From Brachionus rotundiformis (lineage: Eukaryota > Rotifera > Eurotatoria > Ploima > Brachionidae), in contig JAESIW010000118.1 of assembly GCA_016802295.1 (NCBI GenBank), positions 1,143,928 to 1,207,927 of the forward strand: a stretch of DNA of 64,000 nucleotides, read 5' to 3'. Positions 12,186 through 23,509 of the stretch are shown here, one piece after another (the stretch's first letter is position 1; the number at the start of each line of letters is the position of its first letter). Made by a program: the position numbers and the translations under genes. The notes beneath the pieces were generated by a model. It saw nothing but the letters and a program-made list of their open reading frames with translations. It was not told the origin of the DNA and did not search any database.

Positions 12186-12268
12186 GGGGCTACCATAGGT
12201 GACCTTCTAGTAGGCCACCTCCGCAAGCTAGTCTTGCCGTAGTCTATATATATTATTATTATTATTAA
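12186..12268. repeat. GC-richer segment ending in an ATT microsatellite, possible retroelement 3' tail
   Basis: About 60 bp of GC-richer sequence (GGCCACCTCCGCAAGCTAG) runs into TATATATATTATTATTATTATT. Many non-LTR retroelements end in such a simple tail, so this may be the 3' end of one inserted between the two MULE pieces. No coding sequence remains. Confidence 0.35.
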
Positions 12269-12278
12269 ATAGCCTTAA

Positions 12279-12610
12279 ATGCTAGGTTTTTTGCCTTTAG
12301 ATGATGTAATTCCAGCATTCGAGGAATTAAAAGCCCTAAGAATTGAAGATAAAAATGTAAAAAAATTTTACTTTAATCTCAAAAATTGGGTCGTTTCAAC
12401 AGGATAGTTGAATTTAGAGATGAACCCCTTTTTAATGTGCAATTATGGAACGTTTTTTCCCCAACTCAAATGTGTCTACCAACAACAAATAACTACTGTG
12501 AATCTTGGCATAATTCATTCAATAAAATGATATCCAATCACCCAATAATTTATACTTTAGCTTATGCTTTGATTCAAGAACAAAAGATAGTTGAAGCTAA
12601 AATAATATAA
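12279..12610 (+). pseudogene. MULE transposase fragment, frameshifted
   Basis: Two overlapping frames join across a single-base shift near 12386. The first reads LGFLPLDDVIPAFEELKAL. The second reads VGRFNRIVEFRDEPLFNVQL, then WNVF and LPTTNNYCESWHNSFN with a trailing HPIIYTLAYALIQEQK. The WN...LPTTNN-x-ESWH pattern is characteristic of the C-terminal part of MULE transposases found in many invertebrate genomes. The reading frame is broken and there is no N-terminal catalytic part, so it is inactive. It lies head-to-head with the SWIM fragment on the other strand, so at least two insertions or a rearrangement are needed. Confidence 0.7.
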
Positions 12611-13378
12611 TTGAGAACGCTTTGTCTATACATCGTTCTTTTATTACACCAACCTAGAGGAAGTCTTTATCTTTGAGCCAAATCTCTGATTCCTCCTCTA
12701 ATAAGTTAAATATGCCAAAGTCTTGGGAAGATAACAATTGATTAAACAAAACAAATAAAACAAAATATTTAAAATTAAAAATTTTATTGATCAAAAATTT
12801 CAACAAATATCAATTTCGTTTAATCAATTAAATAGTTATATACATCATCTGGAAGCATAAGAATGCCTCACGGTACCAGAAAAAGGTACTCGTTAACAAA
12901 TATTATTACAGAAGCGAACATAGACCGATGCGATTACATCAAGAAGAAGAAGAAGAAGAAAAAGAAGACAATATGTTTAAAACAATAACAACCAAATGAT
13001 CACTAAGTATAAAGATAGTTCTAAAAAATATTTTTATTCTTTGTTCAAGCCAATGACAATAATAATAATAATAATAATAATAGTTTAAAAATATAAACAA
13101 CATTATTTGTAAGCCTAAGAGAGATAAAGAGACAAAAAGGAGATAGATAAAAAAATGAGAAAAAGCTAAAAAGTTCAAAACCAGGATATAATAAAGTTCT
13201 CATATTTGACACTGATACTACAACATGAAAATAAGTCGAGAAAATGAATTGACACACTTGGACAACACTTGGTCTCCCATTTATTTTCTTCAATATAATA
13301 AAATTTAACCACATAATTAATTTTCTAATTTGTTTATTTAAGCCAAATATATAATTAGAAATGAAAAAGCTGGATGCT
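12611..13378. other. TOP1 3' flank with two microsatellites
   Basis: No gene. An AAG tract lies at 12941-12968 and an AAT tract at about 13058-13082. The part nearest the TOP1 stop is presumably its 3' UTR on the minus strand. Confidence 0.6.
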
Positions 13379-15616
13379 CTAGTCCTCGTCCTCTTCGTCG
13401 TCGTCCTGTTCCTGGGTCTCATCGGCCTCTTGGGTGGTGTTGGCGCCGTCCATGCCCTCCAAATGCGACAAGTCCCTGAGCACAATCTCGCCCTCATAGT
13501 TGTAGAAATGGTAGTCCGAAGTGGCCATGTCAATCGCCCATCGGAACTTGTCGCGCTGGGTTTTCGAGTACACCTTCTCAATGGGCACATTGTGCTTCTT
13601 ACACCAGGCCACACTGATCCTCGGGTCCAAGTAGTTCAGCTTACTGGTGCCCAGCGCTATGTCCTTGTTCTCCTCTTTGTCGGTCACTTGTATCTCCAGC
13701 TTTCTCAGAGCTTCGACCAGTTTTTTCACCTTGTTGCTGGCTGTTTCAAATTTTCTAAGCAACAAAAAAAAAAAATCAAACAATCAAAAAATAAAGACAA
13801 AATTTTTGACACTTTGATCAAAAAAAAATTTTATTCAAACAAATACATGAACATACTTTTTGGCCGCGACAGACTTCAAGTTTTTCAAGTCGGACTTGGC
13901 CTTTTTGAGCTCGGCTTCGGCCTCGGCTATGGCGTCCTTTTTCTCCTGGATTTTCTTCTGCATGTTCTCCATCGATTTGGCAAACGTTTTGGGCACAGCG
14001 CGCTGATGGTTGCACAGAATGGCGACGGCCCTATTGGCCCTGTTGTAAGTGAGCACCAAATCGTTGACAGTGTCGTGTTTGTCTGTCATTTGATCGAGCT
14101 GCTCTTGCAGAGTCCTTGAGGCGTTGTAGGTTCTGAAGACCTTGGCCGACAGGCCTTCCATGCACTCGTTCAGATACGAGTTTAGAATGGTCGTGTTGAG
14201 GCGGTCGAATAGCTCGTCTTCGCCATTCTTGTTCTCTATGAATAGGAGCAAATTTTTGTACACTTGTTTCTCGACAGCCACTTTGTTCTGGTAGCGGATG
14301 GAGTCCTTGCCAAGAAAGTCGAACTCGACCACATGTTCGCCGATCGAGTCGAGGTTTTTGTGCAGTTTGATGTGCTCGACGCGGAGCGAACAGCAGCCAA
14401 CAGTGTCCGCCTCGTCGTCGTCCTTCTCGTTGCCGGCTCTGAGCGCCAATTTGTCTATGAAATAAGTGGCCACTGCTCTCTGTCTCACTTTCATTTCCTT
14501 GCTCTTCCAGTCCTCTGTGTAGCCTTGTCTTATTTTGTCTATGTATCGGTGCAGTTTGCGTGCCTTTTCGTATTTTTGCCAATCGCGTTCGCCCTTGACC
14601 CTTGATGCTGCATTTAACATAATGTACTTGGTATTGCCCTGGACGTTTTCGGTCCACGAGGCGAGCCAAGCGACCATGTTGTCGTGTCTGACCTCTTTCC
14701 ATTTGCGGCCAGGCGGCGGCTCGGGCACCTTGCTGTCCTTGCCACAGTTGATTATGACGTCCTCGGGATTGATGCGCTTCTTGACCATGCCCATTTTGGG
14801 ATGCTCGCCTCGTCCCCTGAACAAGCCAGGCGGCTCTATTTTGTAATTTCCTATTGGTTGTTTGTGTCCGTCCCAAGTGCAAAAGCCGTACTGTTTCTTG
14901 ACCTCGGCCGCTTCTTCTTTCAGCTTTTTCTTCTCCTCTTTGCTCATGGCCTTGCGCTCCTCGCTCTTTTGCTTGAAATACTCGGCCACCTTGGTGAAGT
15001 CGCACTTTTTCAGGTCCTTGATCAACGCTCGTTCGGACTCGGTCATAAATTTGCGCCAATCGTTGAAAAAATTTGTGTTAAACGAGTCCTTTTTGGTGTA
15101 GTCATGGTCGAGCATTTTGGCATAAAAAGTCATGACCTCCTCGGCCTCGGCGGCCAGCTTGACCCGTTCGCCATTATAGAAAAAGTGCACTTCTTTGGGC
15201 AAGGGGACATAGTCGGCCTCGAACAGCGGCCCCTTGTGCTCCAGAGTGGTCCATTTGCGACCATCGGCGTACTTTTTCTCCTCCCACCAGCGCCACACCT
15301 CCTCCTCTTCCTCTTTTTTCTTGCGCTTTTTGGGCGACTCGTTCTGCGCTAGCTCGCTCTGCGCAGGCCGCTTCTTGCCGTTCTTGCTCTCCTGCTTGAC
15401 CGGCGTTTTGGCCTCGTGCTTGACGCGCTGCTTCGGCTCGGCCTTGACCGCCTTGCCGTGGCCATTCTTCGCCGGCGTGCTGCCCGCCGGCTCGGACTTG
15501 ACCTTTTTCAAGTCCGGCTCGACCTTCTCCTTCTTGATCGATGGCTTCTTCGAACTAGACTCGGACTTACTGCTGGTTTTAGACGTTTTCGACATCTTGG
15601 TTGCCGAACTAGACAT
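13379..15616 (-). CDS. TOP1: DNA topoisomerase I (type IB)
   Basis: Two exons, 15616-13857 and 13754-13379, joined across a 102 bp GT-AG intron give 711 residues (human 765). Residues 1-105 are a Lys/Ser-rich, nuclear-signal-laden leader. The core follows from WRWWEEKK (about 108). Catalytic residues of the family are all present: Arg393 in LALRAGNEK, Lys437 in LGKDSIRY, Arg495 in FRTYNAS, His537 in CNHQRA, and the active-site Tyr628 in SKLNYLDPR. A coiled-coil linker (about 545-605) separates core and C-terminal domain, and the intron falls inside it. The enzyme makes transient 3'-phosphotyrosyl nicks that relax supercoils ahead of replication and transcription. An acidic tail (QDDDEEDED) extends past the usual end. 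Antisense open frames over this gene are compositional shadows. Confidence 0.97.
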
Positions 15617-15735
15617 CTAACTATTGTCCTAATTAATTAAACAATGAATGATGAATATTTATTAGTAATTTATTAGTATGCGTGTATATATATTAAATTA
15701 TTTTTTATTTTTCTAGTCTAAAAAAATAAGAAGAA

Positions 15736-15792
15736 AAAAACGACTAAGTCGCTCGAGTATTTATACTCGAAAAAAACAAAAACGACTAAGTC
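15736..15792. promoter_or_regulatory. palindrome flanked by direct repeats upstream of TOP1
   Basis: The perfect palindrome TCGAGTATTTATACTCGA (15753-15770) is bracketed by two copies of ACGACTAAGTC (about 15740-15750 and 15782-15792). The unit lies about 120-175 bp upstream of the TOP1 start codon on the minus strand, in a low-complexity A-rich context. A promoter control site is an inference from position and symmetry only. Confidence 0.4.
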
Positions 15793-15968
15793 CCAATTTT
15801 GGCTCTATATGTTAAACAAAGTGAATTTTGTTCGCTTAATATATGCATGTATAAGTGCCAATCAATTTGTGCGATCGTTCCTGCATTGTGCACGAGTCGA
15901 TTGCACTGCTGATCTATTCATGTTTGGGCATGTGCAATCTGCTTCGATCAGCCTCTATTTTCTCTCCA

Positions 15969-16003
15969 ACACACACACACACACACACACACGCACGCAC
16001 ACA
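15969..16003. repeat. CA microsatellite
   Basis: An (AC)n tract with a few CG interruptions, in the noncoding region upstream of TOP1. Confidence 0.9.
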
Positions 16004-16047
16004 ATGAAAAATTTCACTGCTTGTTTAAACAAGTTTAGCTAGCTTAA

Positions 16048-16575
16048 CACTAGAAGCACCAAATTTAATGTTTTAATAAAATCTAATGGATAAAAAATTA
16101 TCAATCGGATAAGTCTATTCAAAACTTAATTTTAATTGAGTGAAAATTAAAAATTAGCTAAAAAAAGTATCTAGCAAAAAATTGATCTTTTATTGAATTA
16201 ATTTCTTTTTGAGCCCATTCTTCGTCTTTCATGTAAAATACAAAAACTTTAATTTTCGCTTTTATTAAATTTGCTTATTTTCGTTCAAGTATTAAGGTTT
16301 GAGTCAGTTTTTTAAAAAGTTGTATACTTTTTATTAATATTTTATGACTCATACATTGATTTTGTAGCTAAATTCAAAATTTTAATTGGCGCTTCTAGTA
16401 GTATATACTTGATTTTGCACAAAGACAAATTTTTTTTTTGAATTTAGTTAATATAGAAAGTTATTCTTATTTTTATGCTGAAAAAAAAAGTTATGCTCTA
16501 ATAACAATAGTTTACTTGGATATTAGCGGTCAAAAAGCGAAAAAAAGTCATTTTGACTCGTTGGTGCTTCTAGTG
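16048..16575. mobile_element. piggyBac-like MITE (528 bp)
   Basis: The segment is bounded by perfect 15 bp inverted repeats CACTAGAAGCACCAA, each immediately flanked by TTAA (16044-16047 and 16576-16579). TTAA duplication and a CACTAGA-like or CCCTAGA-like terminus are hallmarks of piggyBac superfamily transposons. A partial copy of the terminal motif (GGCGCTTCTAGTAGTA) near 16388 resembles a subterminal repeat. There is no transposase coding; the open frame near its right end is low complexity. It is therefore non-autonomous and would need a transposase from elsewhere. The terminal repeats are intact, which suggests a fairly recent insertion. Confidence 0.82.
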
Positions 16576-16579
16576 TTAA

Positions 16580-18638
16580 TTTTTTTATTTATTGATTGTT
16601 TAACTCTGTCTACTAGTAACTAGACACACAGTGAAGCACTATCAGACAAAATAGATCCATGCTATCACAATCTTGCTACATTGAGAACAAAAATTCTATT
16701 AATTTATTATTTTATTAACAGAGCTGGTCAAAAATAAAAAATGAAATTAATGTTAGACAATTTTGATAGTTAAAAAAAGTCTTTACACTGTAGAGCAAAC
16801 ATGGCTCTAAGAAATAAAGTAAAAGCTCGACTATGTCCCGTCCCGTCTAAATTACATCCTTTCTTAGTTTAATCTCAGAAATTTTTCAGAACCGATTTCC
16901 CTCAATTAATTGTGCATTTTATAGTTATATACCTTTTTTTATCCCATGTTTGAATTGTATCGCATAAAAATTGTAAAACATTTAAATTAATTTGATAGTA
17001 AAATATCTACAATTATATCCCATACGTGCATGTGTTAATTAAATTTTAATCTAATAGATCCAATGAATAAATCTATTTCCTATTTTGAACAATGTAATTG
17101 TCCTTGTAAAAAAATTCAAAAAATTTAATTTAAATATTTCAATGTTTTACTTTTTTAAATAATTTTATAAAAAAATTTATTCATTTTTAATTTGTAAAAT
17201 TTATTTTAGATTACTAAAATAAATGGAGTGTTAATCAGTCTTTATGACAAGCACACTAGCCAGTTGGTTAGCCTTGAAATTAAAATTTTTTTATTTTTTG
17301 ATTTTTTTGATGTTTTGATGTTTACAAAAAAACTTTTTTTGGAACACAAAACTGATGGGGCGACATACATTACACTTAACTGTACATATAAGTAAACACT
17401 AGAAGTAATTCTCAAAACAAGTCCAAATGATTTTAAGTATGTTTTTTTTCAATTTTTTTTATAAGAATTGAATTTTTCTCAATTGTTTTTTTGAAAAAAT
17501 ATAAAATTAATAAAGAAAAAAGTTTTTCGATCAAAAATCTTCTTTTTATTTTTCGGACATAATCTGTTTAAATACAAAACCGGTTCCAAAAACGAACCGG
17601 TTTCCCAACCCTAATTGTAAGCAGAAAATGTTGTACTTTAGTAAAATTAAAATCCAACATTTACTTTCTGAATACATATTTGTAGTAAAAAACTTGATTA
17701 TTACTTATAATTTTGGAAATACGGAATGAATAAAAATATTTTGTATTTTTCTACAATACGTCTTAATATAATTTGGACATATTACACCTTTTTCAACTAT
17801 AATAACAGATTATTATTATTTCAAAATATATTACTGTAATTTATTTAATTTAGAAAATTTTAAATAATTGTTAATAAATTAGATTTTAAAAATGGCAAGA
17901 AAAAGGACATACTTCAGCTATCACTACAATAAAGATTTAATTTGAATTTAATTAATTTTTGTTTGACAATTTTTTATTTAGAAATATTATTTATTATTTA
18001 TAAATGAAATATAATATAAATTAAAAATAGCTTTCAATAAAGCAAAAAATAATCACCACATCTCAAATAAATTGATTGACTCAAAGACAAGTCTAAGAAA
18101 AACAAATATCTTTAGATTTTAAATATAGATAGTCAAATGAATTCTTAAAAAAATAAAATTTTTATTTCATTAAAAACATTTCTGCAATAATCAAATATTT
18201 TTCATTAATTGTTCAAACCATTGTATGATATATATAAATATGTTCTAGTTTCATATCCTTTGGTTTAGAAATTTAGAGCAAATAATTTGTCCAGAAAAAA
18301 AAAAATAAAGTCAAAACTTTAATAAAACGTAACATTTAATATTTGATAAAAAATCAACACATTTAAGTACATTGATGAAAAGAACCAAAAAGTTTTTCTA
18401 AATTTAGCCGACGACATGTGTCTTTATTTTATCTATGAGCGGATAAAAAAATTCTTATTTGTTTCTGGCGGATGAATAATTTCAAATCGTCAACAATTAC
18501 TGGGACATATCAATTCTTATAAAGAAAAAAAAAATTAATACTTTGGACAAAAAAGTCCAGGAAGTAAGTCGAGGTGGACAGCAAACATGATTGTCAACAC
18601 TCGACAAAATTCCTTTCTGATAAGCGATTAACTAGGAG
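16580..18638. other. AT-rich intergenic DNA with one copy of a dispersed repeat
   Basis: No gene seen. A segment at 17109-17280 is repeated at 35911-36074 and is listed separately. The sequence next to 18638 is the CSP 3' flank. Confidence 0.5.
17109..17280 (+). repeat. dispersed ~170 bp repeat, copy A
   Basis: Shares, in the same order and orientation, AATTCAAAAAATTTAATTTA, TTTCAATGTTTTACTTTTTT, AAATGGAGTGTTAATC and a closing TTAGCCTTGAAAT or TTAACCTTGAAAT block with 35911-36074. Differences are scattered point changes and small gaps. Noncoding; class unknown. Confidence 0.75.
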
Positions 18639-19607
18639 TTAGTGTTCAAATAAATGAGTTTTTTCTGAACCAACCGATGATGGTGGAGGTCCGAGCACAA
18701 TCGGCTGCCCGTTGTTGATGGGACTTTCTTCTTGACTTGAATTTCCTGCTCTTGAGGGTTGATTTATTCTGGCCGTTTTGGCCTCATATTCCATATTGCC
18801 CAAGTCCTCCTTAAAAATTAAAAATGGTCAATTGGGTTTGTACCATAAAAATGAATCAAATAAATAATGCTAGCAGTGAGTCTTAAAGCTATTAGTAAGA
18901 TACAGTTTGGTAAAAAATAAATTTGGTTAGAATTTTTTTCAGGAATTATTTATAGTTTAATATATTGACAGAGTAATTATATATTTTTCCAATTTGATAA
19001 TTAAATAAATTGAGAACCTGTTGTTGTCTAGAAGGTGGCTGGCCTCGATTATTCTAGAAATTAGGGAAAAATGCCAAAATAAATGGTAGAGATAAAAAAG
19101 AAAAACCTACAGGTATGTCATCGTAGGTGTATCCTTCCGGTTCTTTGGGCTTGCATTTGCCACAACACCAATTAAAGCAGCAACAACAGCATAAACAACA
19201 GCAGCAACCGGTGGCGCAGAAGCAAAATATCATCAAAAATTTACACCATTTCGAATTGACCAAAAGGTATGTTTTGAAATTGTCTTCACCAAGTTGGTCG
19301 GCAAGCTGGAGGCCCATACTTCCATATTGGTCGTAAATCTCTCGTTTTGTCTCATTGCTTAGAACAGCGTTTGCATGGTTGATTTCTTTGAATTTGTTTT
19401 CGGCTTCCAGGTTGTTTGGATTTTTGTCCGGATGGTACCTGAGCGCTAGTTTTCTGTACGCTCTTCTGATCTCATCCTGAGATGAACCTTTCGGAATTTC
19501 CAGACATTCGTACAAATACTCGCCCTTAGCACTATAAAAAAAAATTAATAAAATAACTTTGCTGCCAAATAGGCCATTTTTAAGTCATACCTAAGTCGGC
19601 GTTCCAT
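18639..19607 (-). CDS. CSP: cysteine string protein (DNAJC5-type synaptic vesicle co-chaperone)
   Basis: Four exons: 19607-19591 (17 nt), 19531-19111, 19053-19018 and 18809-18639, with consistent phases, give 214 residues. The order is MERRLSAKGEYLYECLEIPK, a J domain (about 11-75) with the HPD triad at 39-41, a linker, then the diagnostic cysteine string at about 102-132 (13 Cys in two runs, CATGCCCCLCCCCC) and a Gln/Pro/Ser-rich tail. Human DNAJC5 has 198 residues. CSP is palmitoylated on the string, sits on synaptic and secretory vesicles, and with Hsc70 keeps SNARE proteins such as SNAP25 folded. The start is set by the RRLS motif, whose serine is a kinase site in the family. The 36 nt exon 3 is a plausible alternative exon. 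Neighbouring SVOP is divergent. Confidence 0.97.
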
Positions 19608-21638
19608 TTATCTTTATTAATCTTTTGAATTAGATAAATTATATTAATTTTCTTCTAATTAATTTTAAATCTTCTAAATAAATATTTTTTTTTATCAGTT
19701 ACCATGTAGATTCAAAAAAAATGTTCAATGCATACGCTTTAAAAAACATATTAGAAGAAAAAAATTGCCAAACTGGTTAAAAACATATCTTGCCATTTTT
19801 TGATAGCGCATCTTAAACATCAATTTTATAGTTACCAAATATTCAACATAGATATTTATTTGATTAATCAGTGAATTATAATTTTTTTTGAATATTTAAT
19901 AAAAATTAAATTTATAATTTCAATTAATTTTCTTTACAAAAATAGTTATTTTTCCTATTTACCATTGTTACTTAGACTGTTTAGAATTAGATTCCAAGTT
20001 TTTATGCAACAATGATGATGCTGTTCCAACAAGCAATTCATTTGGGAAATCCATGCTTAGTAATCAATAAAAAACAAAAATAAATTAAAATTTTGCTACT
20101 TATATCAAATATCTTCGAAATTGACCCCTCGATTTGTCTCTAAATATTTGCCTAACTATTCTGTGATTGGGAAGAGGACACTTTTGGACGGGATTTTCGC
20201 CTTGGTACAAGACTAAATAATCTGTATCGCTAGAAATTATTAGTTCTTAATTGTTACATAACACAATTAAAGGCAAATAATCAATAAAAGCTCTTTGAGA
20301 ACAAGGCAAACGGAGATTAGGCGGAAATTCAGCGCCTTATCGATCTATGTACCAAAGCATTTGCTCAAAAAATTAGGAAAAAATAATTCCATATTACTAT
20401 TTAGCAACAAATGCTTCAGCTTTCTAAAAGTATTGAAATTTGAAAAATAATTTACTCTATCATGAAAAAAAACTAGCTTGATAATTATGATTTTATTTTG
20501 TGCATAAAATAAATTAGTTCTGAAATCAATAAAAAAGAGATACTGAAAAAAGAATTAAACAAAAATTTTTTAAAAGATGCTTCATCTATTTGAAAAAAAA
20601 GTATATTTTTTTAAACTTGTTTTAAGCTGGAATCACATTATCTTACATTAAATTAATTTTTTTTTTAATAAAAGACAATCATGCTAGAATTATTTAACTT
20701 TTGATAATTTAGATTATTTAAATCAAATAACTAATTGGTTATATATTTTTAAAAAATGATCTAAAAATATCCTTTGGTTAAACTCGAAGGGATTGGACTT
20801 AATTTAAGAAGTGATTTGTTTTAAAGTCTAATTTAGTTTCTACTTAAAGAGACTGTCTTTTTGTCCTATTTATAGTGTCTTTATGTGTCCATTCTAAACA
20901 CACCTAGAGATATGATTTATCTCCTATTGACCAAAAATAGAATCCTTTGAGCCCAATAACTCTTAAAAGATCAATTTAATACTAAATTTAAATAATATTT
21001 GAACTTTGATTTAATAAAAAAAGTCTAAAAATATTTTTAAAATTAATAAATATGCTAAATTTTAAAAAATTTGCATCTGTCGTCAAGCAAAACTGAATTA
21101 TATAATTTGATAAAAATATTTTTTTTAATGTAACCTTGACGGTAATGATGCAATCACCAATTTAAAAGTAAACCCTTCAAAAGAGACTCTTTGTACAAAT
21201 TTTTAAAATTAATGATAATTTCACGTTTAAAATCGCTTTAAAATTTGCATTCGAAAAGAAAATAAATTTTATCATTGCATTTAATTATAATAATTAAAAG
21301 GTCCACAATTTCAATAACTACCTTTGGTTGACTAGAATTTATCTATTTAGATAATATGTTGATTATCTTTTTTTTTTATCTAAATAACCATTTCCTCAAA
21401 TAATTTCTTTTTTACCAATTGGTACAAACAATTTTGCCAATTTTAAAAAAATCTTGTAAACTTGGATCTTGTCATAATTTATGAAGAATCGATTTTTCTT
21501 TTTAAATTTGAAAATTTCGCTTAAAATTATAATATTTTATACCATTCATTTCAATCTAATATAAAGATAAAATAATTATAACTAGAAAACGTCTCTTAAG
21601 CATTCGTAAGACTATAAACACTTACAAAAAAGTATTCG
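19608..21638. other. shared upstream region of CSP and SVOP
   Basis: 2.0 kb of AT-rich DNA between two divergently transcribed synaptic vesicle genes, so it must hold both promoters. No exon, RNA gene or clear element was recognised. Confidence 0.55.
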
Positions 21639-23509
21639 ATGAACAGTATAATAAAATATGTCCGTAATCGGGCAGCTAATCAAGATGACCAGACTCCATA
21701 CGCAAATCTGGAAAGCACTCCTAGTGTAATTGGCTCGAGTTTAGATGTGTCACAGAACGACACCAGTCACTCAAAAAATGAAGCCCGTACTTTTTTTTTA
21801 AATTATCTATTTTTGTTTAAATAATAAAACTTGAAAAAAATTTTCTTTCTTTCAGAGACTTATACCATTGATTCTGCGGTAGAGAAGATGGGTTTTGGCA
21901 TCTTTCAAATAAAATTGTCTATTTTGACAGGATTAGCTTGGGTAGATAATAAATAGTCTTGATTAAAATTTTGAAAATTTTCTTTTTTGCTCAATAAGAT
22001 GGCTGATGCAATGGAAATGATGATACTGAGCATTCTTGGACCGGCACTTCATTGCGATTGGCTTTTAAATGAATGGCAAAAAGCTTTAATTACCACTGTA
22101 ATTAAAATTTTTTCTCTAGCATCTAATAAATAGTTTAATTCTCATACTAATTAATTAAAATATTTGATACAATTTTGAATTTATTTTTAGGTGGTGTTTT
22201 GTGGCATGATGCTCAGTGGAACAATGTGGGGAAAATTATGTGACTTTTATGGCAGAAAAGCAGTAAATAATTAAATAAAAAAATAATTTTTTGATTTAAG
22301 ATTTATTAAAAAAAAGTGTTTAATTTTGTGCACATTGTTTACATTTTATTTTGGAGCCTTGTCATCTTTTGCACCAGTATTTGTATGGCTGCTGATTTTA
22401 AGAGGCCTGGTCGGATTCGGCATAGGTGGCTCACCACAGTCAGTGACACTTTATGCCGAATTTTTACCATCTAAACAAAGAGCTCGGTGTGTCGTTTTGA
22501 CAAATTTGTTCTGGTCCCTGGGAGCTTGCTTGGAGGTGTCATTGGCCATACTCATAATGCCGACTCTAGGCTGGCGATGGCTACTTGCATTTTCTTCTCT
22601 TCCACTGCTAATATTTGCAGTTTTTTGCTCTTGGTTACCAGAAAGCGCTCGATACCACTTGGCATCGGGTAGATCTGACTTGGCTGAGGAAACCTTGAAA
22701 AGAATATCTCAGGAGAACAAAGTGCCTCTTCCTCAAGGAAACTTAAGGATAATCAAAAGCGACAATAGACGAGGACAGTTGGTAGATCTGTTATCCGAAG
22801 AGCACCGAGTTACCACTTTGATACTCTGGTTCATATGGTTTGCAAACGCTTTCTCCTATTATGGTATTGTTTTGCTTACCACCGAAATGTTCCAAATAGG
22901 CAATGCTTGCCAAGGTATTCTTGTTTAACCAATTATTATTATTAAGATTTTGATGAGCTTTTAATTCAAGCTACTGAGGCATCAAAGCAAAATATTGAGC
23001 CATTTTGCTACTTAAGATGCCTACAAACCAAGGACTACATTGACTTATTATACACCACAGTGTCTGAATTTCCAGGTCTTTTTATCACAGTAACAATTAT
23101 TGAATTGCTTGGTAGAAAGAAAACAATGGCCATAGATTTTGGCGTTTTTTCCCTATTTGTATTTTTGATTAACATTTGTGTCGAAAGACCAGTAATGATC
23201 ATGCTTCTATTTGTCGCCAGATGCTTCATATCTGGCGGATTTCAAGCTGCTTATGTATACACACCAGAGTATTATCCAACTGTGATGAGAGCGATTGGTC
23301 TAGGAACATGCAGCACAATGGCAAGAATAGGAGCCATTATTACGCCATTTGTAGCTCAGGTATTGCTCAAAGTTTCGCCATACCTGGCGATAAGTATTTA
23401 CGCGACAGTGGGCCTACTTGCGGCAATCGCTTCCATGCTACTTCCAGTGGAGACCAAAGGAAGAAAACTAGAAGACTCTGAGACAGCGTATGACCCAGTG
23501 GTTCACTGA
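21639..23509 (+). CDS. SVOP: SVOP-like synaptic vesicle transporter (major facilitator superfamily)
   Basis: Six exons: 21639-21786, 21856-21941, 21999-22097, 22191-22262, 22317-22914 and 22971-23509. They have GT-AG introns of 54-93 bp and consistent phases, giving 513 residues (human SVOP 548). Family landmarks are very clear: YTIDSAVEKMGFGIFQIKLS, WMADAMEMMILSILGP, a cytoplasmic loop with GKLCDFYGRKA, RGLVGFGIGGSPQSVTLYAE, LGWRWLLAF, PESARYHL, WFIWFANAFSYYG, LLGRKKTMA and AYVYTPEYYPT with RAIGLGTCS, and PVETKGRKLE at the end. The 12-helix MFS layout fits. SVOP is an organic-ion/nucleotide-binding SV2 relative on synaptic vesicles; its substrate is not settled. A polyadenylation signal lies at 23693-23698. 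Confidence 0.96.

Noticed and set aside
13361..15640. Several 75-250 codon plus-strand frames, and a 342-codon minus-strand frame at 14031-15059, over TOP1
   Set aside because: All overlap the well-supported TOP1 frame with all catalytic residues; composition is that of a shifted or antisense reading.
15809..16042. 77-codon frame over the CA microsatellite
   Set aside because: Ends in a Thr-His dipeptide run from the (CA)n repeat and reaches toward the piggyBac-like terminus.
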